The notes beneath the pieces are model-generated. The model saw only the letters and a program-made list of their open reading frames with translations. It had not been told where the DNA came from and searched no databases. Positions 55,221-63,937 of a stretch of 64,000 nucleotides of DNA are shown here, piece after piece. Both the position numbers and the translations under genes were made by a program. The stretch is from Advenella incenata (GTDB lineage: Bacteria > Pseudomonadota > Gammaproteobacteria > Burkholderiales > Burkholderiaceae_B). The number at the start of each line of letters is the position of its first letter. Position 1 is the first letter of the stretch. The stretch lies in the NCBI RefSeq assembly GCF_004217095.1, contig NZ_SHKO01000005.1, positions 62,001-126,000 of the forward strand, given 5' to 3'.

Positions 55221-55458
55221 TTTATTTTGTCTCCAGATAATTGCTTTTGTATGTATGGTTTTTATTTCGGCCAAGCCGGAACATCAGACAACATCAACCT
55301 TGCGGCAATCACGTGCCTCTGTGTGCCGATATAAGCGGCGGCTTGCATTTGTCGTTGGATACCGCCTCTTTTGCAATCCCGGATATGGCGTGCAGCTCGT
55401 GCGTACCCCCGCAAACAGGATATTGCCGAAAACAATACGCAGCCAGGCGGGCCAGGAC

Positions 55459-56937
55459 TTAACGCATGACAAACGGGTTGCCGGTTACCGCGCCGCTGTT
55501 GATCCAGACACTTTTGGTTTGCAGATATTCACCTATAGCACCGATCCCGTTTTCCCGCCCCAGGCCGGAATCCTTGTAGCCACCAAACGGCGCCATGAAG
55601 CTGACAGCGCGATAGGTATTGACCCAGACCGTGCCTGCCTTGAGATTTTCGGACATGCGAATGGCGCGCGCCATATCGCTGGTCCAAACGCCCGCCGCCA
55701 ACCCGAAGCGGATGTCATTTGCAATTGCCAGCGCCTCTTGTTCATTATCAAACCGGATAATGGAGAGCACGGGGCCGAACACTTCTTCCTGGGCAATCCG
55801 CATACTGTTGCGCACTTCCCCAAAGATGGTTGGTTCGATAAACCAGCCATTACCGCAAGCGGCGTCGTCTGCAGGCTTGCCACCCAGCAGCAACTGCGCG
55901 CCCTCGCCCTTTGCCACTTCAATATAGTCTTTGACTTTTTGATATTGGGCGGGTGTCGTGATCGGCCCGACCTGCGTCTGTGCGTCCATGGGGTCGCCCA
56001 TTTTTGCCGTTTTTGCCAAGGCCAGCAGCCTGGCGACAACCTCGTCGTACACCGTGCTTTGCACCAGCAGCCGTGACCCGGCAATGCAGGTTTGGCCGGT
56101 GGCCGCAAAAATGCCGGATACGGCGCCATTGACGGCCTGCTCCATATCGGCATCGTCAAATATGATATTGGGCGATTTGCCACCCAGCTCTAGAGACGTA
56201 TGTTTTAGCTGCGCACCGGCCTGCTGGTTGATCACGCGTCCGGTGGCATCGGATCCGGTGAATGTCACCTTGCTCACCAGCGGGTGCTCAACCAGCGCTG
56301 ATCCGACCTCATGACCAAAACCGGTAACCACATTGAAGACGCCCGGCGGAAATCCGGCCTCTTCAAACAGCGCCGCAAACTCCAGGGTAGAGGCCGAGGT
56401 GAACTCCGATGGCTTGACCACCACCGTACACCCTGCAGCCAGCGCCGGTGCGATTTTCCATGCAAGCAGTAGCAAGGGGCTGTTCCATGGCGTAATCGCA
56501 GCCACCACCCCCATGGGCTCGTGTCGCGTGTAGGCAAAATAATCCTTCTTGTCCAGCGGCAGCGTGGCACCCTGTACTTTATCGGCCAATCCGCCGTAAT
56601 AGTAGTACCACTGGGGCACATAGTTCAGTTGCCCCAGCATTTCACTATACAGTTTGCCATTGTCCCTGACCTCGGTCTGGGCCAGTTGCTCGGCTCGCCG
56701 GGCGATCACGTCGCCCAGCCGATACATGAGCAACCCGCGCTGACTGGCCGTCAACTGCGACCATGCGCCTTGCGTGAAGGCCTGATGCGCGGCCTGCACC
56801 GCGCTGTCAACGTCCTGGGCGCTGCCACGGGGGATGTGCGCCCAGGCTTGCCCGGTAAACGGGTTTTGCGTTTCAAACCAGGTGTCCGTAGACGGTTTGA
56901 CCGACTGGCCATTGATATGCAGCTCATAACGTTTCAT
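55459..56937 (-). CDS. NAD(P)-dependent aldehyde dehydrogenase
   Basis: A 492-aa ALDH-superfamily enzyme. TPWNSPLLLLAWKIAPALAAGCTVVVKPSEFT is the coenzyme region, SLELGGKSPNIIFDDAD carries the general-base Glu and GQTCIAGSRLLVQ the catalytic Cys; NEEVFGPVLSIIRFDNEQEA-type sequence follows. The catalytic set is complete. It lies 21 bp downstream of the TPP-enzyme beta-subunit gene, so the aldehyde produced by decarboxylation of a 2-oxo acid is the natural substrate. The closest families are betaine-aldehyde and hydroxymuconic-semialdehyde-type dehydrogenases, but the chain length of the substrate cannot be told. Confidence 0.95.
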   Translation of the reverse strand: MKRYELHINGQSVKPSTDTWFETQNPFTGQAWAHIPRGSAQDVDSAVQAAHQAFTQGAWSQLTASQRGLLMYRLGDVIARRAEQLAQTEVRDNGKLYSEMLGQLNYVPQWYYYYGGLADKVQGATLPLDKKDYFAYTRHEPMGVVAAITPWNSPLLLLAWKIAPALAAGCTVVVKPSEFTSASTLEFAALFEEAGFPPGVFNVVTGFGHEVGSALVEHPLVSKVTFTGSDATGRVINQQAGAQLKHTSLELGGKSPNIIFDDADMEQAVNGAVSGIFAATGQTCIAGSRLLVQSTVYDEVVARLLALAKTAKMGDPMDAQTQVGPITTPAQYQKVKDYIEVAKGEGAQLLLGGKPADDAACGNGWFIEPTIFGEVRNSMRIAQEEVFGPVLSIIRFDNEQEALAIANDIRFGLAAGVWTSDMARAIRMSENLKAGTVWVNTYRAVSFMAPFGGYKDSGLGRENGIGAIGEYLQTKSVWINSGAVTGNPFVMR

Positions 56938-56958
56938 GCCATTGCTCCTGGGTTCTGT

Positions 56959-57558
56959 TCAGAAAGGCATCAGGCCCAGTTCCGAACGGAAGCGGTTTTT
57001 GATATATACACCGTCCCTCGCAGGCAAGGCCCGCGGCGGCTCACCTGTGTCGATCAGGACCCGGACCAGCGCCACACCATCCCGAGCCTTGATCTGAGTA
57101 GCCACTTTTGCCGCCCCTTCCAGGGAATCGACCGTAATAGCGTTCTTGATGCCAAAGCCTTTGGCCACCGCCACCAAATCCGTTCCCAGGCTGGCATGAC
57201 TGCGCTGCATACCGGTTTCGCCATAATGACCATTATCCAGAATCACAATCGTCAGATTTGCCGGCTGTCTGGCTCCAATGGTAGCCAGGCTGCCAACACC
57301 CATCAATTGCTCGCCATCGCCGGTGACGACAACCACCGACCTGTCGGGCTGGGCCAATGCCAGGCCAAGGCCCATGGCGGTTGAGCCGCCCATGGCTCCC
57401 CATAGATAGAAATTGCCGGCCCGATCTCCGGCGGCAAACACATCATAACTGGGCGAGCCCAGTCCGGTGATCACCAGCGCATCGGGGATCTGCTGCATTA
57501 ATTGATTCACAAATGCCCTGCGTTCAACGCGCTGGCCTGCTGGCAATGTCTCTTTCAT
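56959..57558 (-). CDS. TPP-dependent 2-oxo-acid decarboxylase, C-terminal (beta) subunit, ComE-like
   Basis: A 199-aa protein carrying the TPP-binding half of a decarboxylase: ALVITGLGSPSYDVFAAGDRAGNFYLWGAMGGSTAMGLGLALAQPDRSVVVVTGDGEQLMGVGSLATIGARQPANLTIVILDNGHYGETG, with the GDG...N cofactor motif. It matches sulfopyruvate decarboxylase beta (ComE) and the C-terminal half of phosphonopyruvate decarboxylase. I place the start at 57558 because TAATG there couples it to the alpha gene; ATG 57570 is the alternative. It forms one enzyme with the alpha subunit. Confidence 0.88.
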   Translation of the reverse strand: MKETLPAGQRVERRAFVNQLMQQIPDALVITGLGSPSYDVFAAGDRAGNFYLWGAMGGSTAMGLGLALAQPDRSVVVVTGDGEQLMGVGSLATIGARQPANLTIVILDNGHYGETGMQRSHASLGTDLVAVAKGFGIKNAITVDSLEGAAKVATQIKARDGVALVRVLIDTGEPPRALPARDGVYIKNRFRSELGLMPF

Positions 57559-58094
57559 TATTTCACCCATGATTTGCGTCCGATCAGACTTTGTGACAAT
57601 AGAATGGCCACCTGCTCGCCTGCCTCGAAGGCAGACGCCAGGCCCGCGTTAACCAGCTCGCCCACCTTGTCGGGGTCATCCGCACGCATGACGGTGATAC
57701 CCATCAGCTCCAGCGCCTGTTGCGTAACCTTGCCCATGGGCCCCTGCCAGGGATTGAATTCCGCATATTCGCCGCGCATGGTCACCAGCGTGAGAAAGGG
57801 AAACCGGCAACTGCTGAGCAATGAAAACATATTGACGCAGTTGCCCACGCCACTGCTTTGCATCAACAGCACGGCTTTGTCTCCACCCAGCCAGGCGCCG
57901 CAGTTGAGGGCAACCCCCTCTTCTTCTGTGGTCAGCGCCACGTCCAGAATGTCCGGGTCCGCCTGCGCCTTTTTGATCACCAGCGCGTGTCCCGCATCCG
58001 GCACATACGATATCTGCCGGACCTGCGCCCGCTTGAGTTCATCAAAAATGGCCGCCTGCCATTGTTGTTGCACGTTTACCTCTGCCCCATCCAT
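57558..58094 (-). CDS. TPP-dependent 2-oxo-acid decarboxylase, N-terminal (alpha) subunit, ComD-like
   Basis: A 178-aa protein matching the pyrimidine-binding half of the enzyme: ISYVPDAGHALVIKKAQADPDILDVALTTEEEGVALNCGAWLGGDKAVLLMQSSGVGNCVNMFSLLSSCRFPFLTLVTMRGEYAEFNPWQGPMGK, with the activating Glu in TTEEEG. The split arrangement is that of ComDE sulfopyruvate decarboxylase. GAGGGAA precedes the ATG. It heads the minus-strand unit and is divergent from a LysR-family regulator 108 bp away. Decarboxylation of a 2-oxo acid with a charged or branched side group is the likely reaction. Confidence 0.88.
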   Translation of the reverse strand: MDGAEVNVQQQWQAAIFDELKRAQVRQISYVPDAGHALVIKKAQADPDILDVALTTEEEGVALNCGAWLGGDKAVLLMQSSGVGNCVNMFSLLSSCRFPFLTLVTMRGEYAEFNPWQGPMGKVTQQALELMGITVMRADDPDKVGELVNAGLASAFEAGEQVAILLSQSLIGRKSWVK

Positions 58095-58166
58095 GATCGT
58101 TCCCTCGAGAATGTATTAAGTTTTAATACTAACATTCGATCAATATTCATTTACAATAGAATTTTG

Positions 58167-58180
58167 CGATTATTCAATCG
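58167..58180. promoter_or_regulatory. LysR-type operator candidate
   Basis: CGATT-ATTC-AATCG is an exact dyad with 5-bp arms in the 108-bp AT-rich spacer between the LysR gene and the TPP-enzyme operon, 22 bp before the LysR start. Several T-N11-A patterns occur in the same spacer. Binding by the adjacent LysR protein is inferred. Confidence 0.4.
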
Positions 58181-58202
58181 TAATTTTTGATGGAAAGCGC
58201 CG

Positions 58203-59138
58203 ATGGACCTTAAACAATTAAAAGCACTGGTCACGATCGCCGAAACCGCAAATATGACGCGCGCAGCGGATGTGCTCAATATCGTGCAACCGGCGCTCTC
58301 GCGGCAGATCAGAATGCTGGAAGACGAATTGGGCGCCATACTGTTTGAACGTGGCCGCCAGGGCATGATCCTGAACGAGGAAGGAAAAACCTTTCTTGAG
58401 TATGCCAGACGCATTTTGCACGAAGTGGAAAAGGCAAAGGCGGAGATACGTCCATCGTCCGGGGCAGTGAGCGGTATCGTCAACGTGGGACTGCTGCCCA
58501 GCACCAGCGATCTGCTCTCAAGCATGTTGCTGCGCCAGCTGCAGCAACAATACCCGCAAATCAGGATAACCATCACAGCCGGATATGCCGGCCATTTGCA
58601 GGAATGGCTTGAAGTGGGCGAAATTGATGTTGCGCTGCTGTATTCGGCCAAATTGAGCGCGTCGCTGAATGTTCAGCCGCTGGTGGAAGAAAAGCTGTGG
58701 TTTGTTGGCCTGCCCGGAAATGGCTTGCGTTCGGGCAAGCCAGTCACGCTGGACAGCATGGCCGACAGGCCCATTATCCTGCCCAGTCGACCTCATGGCC
58801 TGCGCATTCTGGTCGATCAGGTCAGCCAGGAAAACAACCTGCAATTGAACGTGGTCGCAGAGACCAACTCCATGAGCGTGCAAAAACGCCTGGTGCTCGA
58901 CGGGCACGGCTACACGATTTTGCCTTCAATTGCCATTGCACAAGAACTGGCGCAGGGCTGCCTGGAGGCGGCACCCCTGACCAATGCAGGATTGACCCGG
59001 ACCATTGTGATGGCCCGCTCGCGCGACAGAAACATGACGATGTCGGTCAAATGCGTCATGCAGACGCTTTCCGGATGTATCAGCGCAAGCATTGAACAGG
59101 GCGGCTGGGCCCATGCAAAGTGGATCGCGAAAGAGTGA
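58203..59138 (+). CDS. LysR-family transcriptional regulator
   Basis: A 311-aa regulator: N-terminal winged HTH (residues ~1-60; MDLKQLKALVTIAETANMTRAADVLNIVQPALSRQIRMLEDELGAILFERG) and a periplasmic-binding-like effector domain (~90-300). It is divergent from the TPP-decarboxylase/ALDH/Bug unit, the classical LysR arrangement, so it probably activates that unit in response to a pathway intermediate. GGAAAG precedes the ATG. It ends 7 bp from the convergent EthD-family gene. Confidence 0.93.
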   Translation: MDLKQLKALVTIAETANMTRAADVLNIVQPALSRQIRMLEDELGAILFERGRQGMILNEEGKTFLEYARRILHEVEKAKAEIRPSSGAVSGIVNVGLLPSTSDLLSSMLLRQLQQQYPQIRITITAGYAGHLQEWLEVGEIDVALLYSAKLSASLNVQPLVEEKLWFVGLPGNGLRSGKPVTLDSMADRPIILPSRPHGLRILVDQVSQENNLQLNVVAETNSMSVQKRLVLDGHGYTILPSIAIAQELAQGCLEAAPLTNAGLTRTIVMARSRDRNMTMSVKCVMQTLSGCISASIEQGGWAHAKWIAKE

Positions 59139-59145
59139 TTATTTC

Positions 59146-59538
59146 CTACAGCAACTGCGCATCCGTGCCGGAAATGACCACCTCTTCTTGTACAACGAAT
59201 GTTTTTTGACGCCCGATAAAGGAAGCCCCATGAGCGAGCCACCGCTTTCCTTCTGGCGACTGAAACGCCTTGTCCGTCGCCTCCTGACTGTCAAACCAGG
59301 TTTCGGCAATACCGTCCACTTCCCCCAAATCCCAGTGAACAGGAACATCGGCGCGTTGCGGCTCGCTGATAATATGTGAAAGTACATATCGTCGCAGACC
59401 TGGCACATCATGTGATATCGGTAAGTGATCGTTCCAATGCGATAAGAATTCGTCTTTGGACATACCTTCTTTTCGAGTGAGTAGCGAAATTCGCTTGACC
59501 ATTTTTTTGCGCACTGTCGGTTCGGTTTTGTTACTCAT
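59146..59538 (-). CDS. EthD-domain protein
   Basis: A 130-aa protein of the EthD (dimeric alpha/beta barrel) family: VKRISLLTRKEGMSKDEFLSHWNDHLPISHDVPGLRRYVLSHI, followed by DLGEVDGIAETWFDSQEATDKAFQSPEGKRWLAHGASFIG. EthD proteins take part in degradation of ethers, polyketides and other compounds, often as small cyclases or lyases; several are unassigned. AAGGAA precedes the ATG. It lies 29 bp downstream of a Bug-protein gene on the same strand, so the two form a two-gene unit. Confidence 0.88.
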   Translation of the reverse strand: MSNKTEPTVRKKMVKRISLLTRKEGMSKDEFLSHWNDHLPISHDVPGLRRYVLSHIISEPQRADVPVHWDLGEVDGIAETWFDSQEATDKAFQSPEGKRWLAHGASFIGRQKTFVVQEEVVISGTDAQLL

Positions 59539-59567
59539 TTGGCTTTCCTTGCTATCGTGGAATAAAT

Positions 59568-60578
59568 TTAATTTGTCGTGACCTGTCCATCAGCGATGGC
59601 TTTTTTCCAAATTGCGCCATCAGAGTCGACACGCCTGGCCAGTTCTTCAGGAGAGCTGGGATTGGCGCGCATACCTAGTCGGGAAAATTTTTCTATTACC
59701 TGACTGTTGGCAAGTATTTGGTTCACTTCATTGCTCAGTTTGCTCGTTATATGTACCGGTATATTCGCGGGGCCAAACAGACCCATGAAGCCAATGACGT
59801 TGAATCCAGGTACTGTATGGTCGATTGGGGGAACAGAGGGCAGAAGCGGATCGGGCTCCTTACTCGAGACGCCTAGCGCACGCAACTTTCCGGATTCAAG
59901 AAATGGCTTGATTTCAGAAATGGTTGCAAACATCCAATCCAGTTCTCCACCCATGACTGCCAGAAGTGCCGGGTTATTGCCCTTGTAAGGAACATGCAGG
60001 AACTTGAGTTTGGTCGCATTCCCGAACAGTACCCCCGTCATATGGTTGCTGGATCCGTTGCCTGCGGAGCCATAAGTCAACGATTGCGGACTCGACTGCG
60101 CTTCTTTGATGAATTCGCCTAACGAGTTCGCTTTCATTTTCTTGCCGACCACAAGCACATTGGAATATTCGGTCAGCATGGATATTGGCGTGAAATCCTT
60201 GCGTGGGTCATAGGGCACTGTCTGAAGATAGGGCGTCATCGTGAAAGTGCCTGAGTTTCCCAGTCCAATCGTGTAACCGTCATTTTTTGCTTTTGCAAGG
60301 CGGCCAACACCAATTGAACCGCTCGCACCTCCAATATTCTCAACCACTACTGGCTGCTTCATATTCTCCTGAAGCTTGGCAGCAACCTCCCGGCTGATGA
60401 TATCGGTTGCACCACCGGGCGGAAACGAAACGATAAATCTGACTGCGTGATCTGGCCACAAAGTTTTCGATGCATCCTCGGCCCATACAGTGCCATTAAC
60501 GAGCAACGAACCGGCCACAACTACGGCAGCAAGGCGCCGGATGAATGGCTGCTGAATCCTCAATGGTGCTAAAGCCAC
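59568..60578 (-). CDS. Bug-family (TctC-like) periplasmic binding protein
   Basis: A 336-aa Bug protein with signal peptide (LAAVVVAGSLLVNGTVWAE), then WPDHAVRFIVSFPPGGATDIISREVAAKLQENMKQPVVVENIGGASGSIGVGRLAKAKNDGYTIGLG. The start is GTG 60578 with GAGGAG 6 nt upstream. Codon use looks more AT-rich than in its neighbours (by eye), which may mean a different origin. It is paired with the EthD gene and divergent from the siderophore receptor, with no membrane transport genes nearby. Confidence 0.92.
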   Translation of the reverse strand: MALAPLRIQQPFIRRLAAVVVAGSLLVNGTVWAEDASKTLWPDHAVRFIVSFPPGGATDIISREVAAKLQENMKQPVVVENIGGASGSIGVGRLAKAKNDGYTIGLGNSGTFTMTPYLQTVPYDPRKDFTPISMLTEYSNVLVVGKKMKANSLGEFIKEAQSSPQSLTYGSAGNGSSNHMTGVLFGNATKLKFLHVPYKGNNPALLAVMGGELDWMFATISEIKPFLESGKLRALGVSSKEPDPLLPSVPPIDHTVPGFNVIGFMGLFGPANIPVHITSKLSNEVNQILANSQVIEKFSRLGMRANPSSPEELARRVDSDGAIWKKAIADGQVTTN

Positions 60579-60751
60579 GATGTCTCCTCTGGTATTTATA
60601 TTATTCAGAAGAGATTAGCGTAACTGTTCTTTTATGTCAATAGTTCGTATTTATGACCTTATTATTTTAATTTCGTTGTTTGCCGGCTCCGAGTCCTTGC
60701 TTGTATTTCAATTGTCTTGACGCAAGTTAGCCGGGGAATTTAAAACCTATG

Positions 60752-60770
60752 TAATAATTCTCATTTCAAT
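60752..60770 (+). promoter_or_regulatory. Fur-box candidate
   Basis: TAATAATTCTCATTTCAAT (60752-60770) closely resembles the A/T-rich Fur box found before betaproteobacterial siderophore-receptor genes (TAATAATTCTCATT type) and lies 31 bp before the TonB-dependent receptor start. Iron repression of the receptor/binding protein/permease operon follows by inference. Confidence 0.6.
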
Positions 60771-60800
60771 TTTTCGTATTCCTCTGATCGGATTTTCCTG

Positions 60801-62903
60801 ATGCATAAAAAAATTCTATTTGCTGTCACTGCAGTATGTTCCGTCACATCGGTAAAAGCTCAGGAAACACCGCAAGTGCTGGCCCCCATTGTGGCTACCG
60901 CCTCCCGGTCTGATATTGACCCTGACAATGCGCCACAAAAGATCGTCATAATTGATTCGGAGCAAATCCAGCAGCAATTGGCCATTTCAACCAATTCATC
61001 GACCGTCCTGAGCAATTTGCTGCCGGCCTATACGCCGAGCCGCGACAAAATGAACGGCAGTGGCGAGACCCTGCGTGGCAGAACACCACTGATCATGATT
61101 GATGGCGTGCCGCAATCGAACCCCTTGCGCCCTACCGGGCGTGAAGTGCATACGATTGATTACTCCATGGTCGATCACATTGAAGTGATCAACGGCGCCA
61201 CAGCATCCAACGGCATTGGCGGCACCGGCGGGGTGATCAATATCATAACCAAGAGCCCGGAGCCGGGTACAGTCAACCAGCATTTTGGTATTCAAGCCAC
61301 CACCCCCACATCACAACTGAAATCTGAGACCTTGGGATACAAGACCACGTATGGCATTAATGGCCGTAGTGGGAATTTTGAGTATCTGCTCTCGGGCAGC
61401 TATGAAAGCCAGGGACTGGCGCTGGACGGCTGGAACAATATGATCGGCGCCGACAATACCCAGGGCGACCTCATGAGCTCGCGCTCCTATAATGTTCTGG
61501 CCAAACTCGGCTATTGGATCGACGACGACCAGAAGCTGCAACTGAGCATGAACCATTACCGGATCAAGGGGCGCATGGATTATATCGGTATCGAGGGCGA
61601 CCGCGAGGCCGGCATCCCGTCCACCTCGGAGCGTGGGACACCAGAGGGAGTAGCGCCGAGCAATACGGTGTGGACTACAGCCCTGAGCTACGAAAACCTT
61701 AACCTGGGCAATGCCGGGATCAAATTGAATGCCATGGTGTTCAACCAGCGCTTCGAGGGGCTTTTTGGCGCAGCCAATTCCGGCACATTCCAGGATGCAC
61801 GCATTGCGCCCGTAGGCACGCTGTATGATCAGTCCCGCTCCAAAGCCAATAAATGGGGAACCAAACTGTCTTTGACCAAAGATGATTTGCTGGACGGCAA
61901 GTTGAAATTGACCGGCGGCTTTGACACGCTGATCGACAAAGGCGACCAGGGGCTGTATCTGACCGGGCGCACGTATGTACCAGAGTCCAAGTACACCAGC
62001 TACGCACCGTTCGTGCTGGCCGAGTACAAATTGCTGGACAACCTGACTGTCTCTGCCGGTTATCGCTATGAAATGGGCCAGCTTGATGTGGAGTCGTATC
62101 GCACCCTGGCTGCCTATAAAAACGTATCCGTGCAAGGAGGAAAGCTCAAATTCAATGAAGGGCTGTTCAGCACAGGCATCGTCTATAAGCCGACGGATAA
62201 TCTAACCTTGTTTGGTAGTTTCTCACAAGGGTTCGATATGCCGGATGTGGGACGTGCCCTGCGTTCGATCAACACCCCCGGACAGTCTATTGACAACTTC
62301 CAGGCGCTCAAACCCATACTGACGGATAACTACGAGGTGGGTATGCGTTATAAAAATGACCGCTTTGATTTTGACCTAAGCTATTACCAATCGAATTCGA
62401 AATACGGCGCACGGGTCGTCCCGGTTGATGGTCAGTTCCAGCTGGCACGCGAAAAGACCCGCATCCAGGGCATCGAGACCGGCCTGGGTGTTCACCTGAA
62501 CGACCGGCACTATGCAAAAATCGGCTACTCCTATATGCACGGCAAGTATGACAGCGATGATAACGGCAGCCTGGATGCCAAGCTCGGCGCATTGAATGTC
62601 GCCCCCAACCGCATCGTGGCCAGCTGGTCTGCCAAATGGACCGACAAACTGAGTTCCTTCCTGCAAGTCAATTATGCGTTCAGCCAGAAATTCGACGAAA
62701 AAGACTCGGACTTCACTGGCTATGCCCTGGTTGACTTGTCTTTGGACTATAAGCTGCCAAAAGGCACGATCAGCGTATCGGCAGCCAACCTGTTGAACAA
62801 GAAATACCTGACCTATTATTCGCAAAGTGGCCTGGTTGATCCGCTGCGGTATTTTGCGGGTCGTGGTCGCACTGTCACTGTAGGATATTCGGTCAACTTC
62901 TGA
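60801..62903 (+). CDS. TonB-dependent siderophore receptor
   Basis: A 700-aa outer-membrane receptor. Residues 1-20 are a signal peptide (ends VKAQ); a TonB box-like APIVATASRSD lies at ~29-39; the plug domain (~45-165) contains GETLRGRTPLIMIDGVPQSNPL and IEVINGATASNGIGGTGGVINIITKSP; the rest is a 22-strand beta-barrel with the aromatic-ended strand YFAGRGRTVTVGYSVNF at the C-terminus. It imports a ferric siderophore with TonB energy. A Fur-box-like site lies upstream and the stop overlaps the start of the binding-protein gene. Confidence 0.94.
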   Translation: MHKKILFAVTAVCSVTSVKAQETPQVLAPIVATASRSDIDPDNAPQKIVIIDSEQIQQQLAISTNSSTVLSNLLPAYTPSRDKMNGSGETLRGRTPLIMIDGVPQSNPLRPTGREVHTIDYSMVDHIEVINGATASNGIGGTGGVINIITKSPEPGTVNQHFGIQATTPTSQLKSETLGYKTTYGINGRSGNFEYLLSGSYESQGLALDGWNNMIGADNTQGDLMSSRSYNVLAKLGYWIDDDQKLQLSMNHYRIKGRMDYIGIEGDREAGIPSTSERGTPEGVAPSNTVWTTALSYENLNLGNAGIKLNAMVFNQRFEGLFGAANSGTFQDARIAPVGTLYDQSRSKANKWGTKLSLTKDDLLDGKLKLTGGFDTLIDKGDQGLYLTGRTYVPESKYTSYAPFVLAEYKLLDNLTVSAGYRYEMGQLDVESYRTLAAYKNVSVQGGKLKFNEGLFSTGIVYKPTDNLTLFGSFSQGFDMPDVGRALRSINTPGQSIDNFQALKPILTDNYEVGMRYKNDRFDFDLSYYQSNSKYGARVVPVDGQFQLAREKTRIQGIETGLGVHLNDRHYAKIGYSYMHGKYDSDDNGSLDAKLGALNVAPNRIVASWSAKWTDKLSSFLQVNYAFSQKFDEKDSDFTGYALVDLSLDYKLPKGTISVSAANLLNKKYLTYYSQSGLVDPLRYFAGRGRTVTVGYSVNF

Positions 62904-63937
62904 TGAACGCGACATCACAACTGTGGACCAGGCAAACGGCATCGAATCCGGGCCGTGTGCGCACAATCGTGCTTGCGGCTGCGCACGCCGGCTCAGCCGG
63001 CCGGCGATCGCTTGGCATGCGTATCTGGTTCCTGTTGACTGTCCTGGCCTGCACAAATGCCATGGCTGCACCGTTCACCGTGCAGCATGCGCTGGGTGTA
63101 ACCACGATTCCCGATACCCCGCAGCGGGTCATTACGCTGTTTCAAGGGGCCACGGATATCGCCGTTGCGCTTGGCGTAAAACCGCTGGCTACAGTGGAGT
63201 CGTGGGCCGAGAAACCGGTTTATCGCTATCTACGTAAAGACCTGGAAGGCGTGCCTATGGTGGGACTGGAGACCCAGCCCAGCCTGGAAGATATTGCCAG
63301 GCTCAAGCCTGATTTGATCATCGCTTCCAAATTCAGAAATGAAAAAATCTACGACCTGCTGTCCTATATCGCCCCCACCGTGGCGGTGGACGAAGTGTAC
63401 CAATTCAGGGACAACACCCGGCTGATCGGCCAGGCACTGAATCGACAATCCCAAGCTCAGGTGTTGCTGGACAAATGGGATGCGCGTCTGGCGCAGACCA
63501 AAAGGCGTCTTCAGGACAAATTCGGCGCGGCCTGGCCATTGTCCGTTTCGATCCTGGATTTTCGCAGCGACCATGTCAGGATCTATCTGGCAAACAGCTT
63601 TGCCGGCTCGGTTCTGGCCGATCTGGGCTTCGTCTGGAGCGAACCGTTCAGAAAATCCGGCTGGCCGCTGATGAAACTGACCAGCAAGGAAAGCATTCCG
63701 GTTATGGATGCCGATGTGTTCTTCGTGCAGATGCGCTCGGACAGCCGGGTCGTACAAAACCGCTATGAAGACTGGTCCCGCCATTTGCTGTGGCAACAAC
63801 TGACGGCGGTAAAGAACAAGCAGGTTTATCTGGTCGACAACGTCTACTGGAGCCTGGCTGGCGGCATTCTGAGCGCCAATTTGATGCTCGATGAACTGGA
63901 GCAGCTCCTAGGCTCCCCCGCAGGTCTGCAAAAATGA
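62903..63937 (+). CDS. Periplasmic iron-siderophore (FecB/FhuD-type) binding protein
   Basis: A 344-aa class III binding protein with PQRVITLFQGATDIAVALGVKPLATVESWAEKP (the start of the first lobe) and PSLEDIARLKPDLIIASKF, typical of FecB/BtuF/FhuD. TGATG overlap couples it to the receptor stop. Residues 1-38 precede a clear signal peptide (MRIWFLLTVLACTNAMAAPF), so ATG 63017 may be the true start. Its stop overlaps the next ORF (ATGA). It hands the ferric siderophore to an inner-membrane ABC permease. Confidence 0.92.
   Translation: MNATSQLWTRQTASNPGRVRTIVLAAAHAGSAGRRSLGMRIWFLLTVLACTNAMAAPFTVQHALGVTTIPDTPQRVITLFQGATDIAVALGVKPLATVESWAEKPVYRYLRKDLEGVPMVGLETQPSLEDIARLKPDLIIASKFRNEKIYDLLSYIAPTVAVDEVYQFRDNTRLIGQALNRQSQAQVLLDKWDARLAQTKRRLQDKFGAAWPLSVSILDFRSDHVRIYLANSFAGSVLADLGFVWSEPFRKSGWPLMKLTSKESIPVMDADVFFVQMRSDSRVVQNRYEDWSRHLLWQQLTAVKNKQVYLVDNVYWSLAGGILSANLMLDELEQLLGSPAGLQK

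Noticed and set aside
54907-56076. Long plus-strand open frame (389 codons) across the Bug and aldehyde dehydrogenase genes
   Set aside because: It is antisense to two clearly recognisable genes, crosses their intergenic gap, and its translation has no recognisable domain.
61311-62135. Minus-strand open frame of 274 codons inside the TonB receptor gene
   Set aside because: The receptor frame is continuous with clear plug and barrel motifs; the antisense translation shows none.
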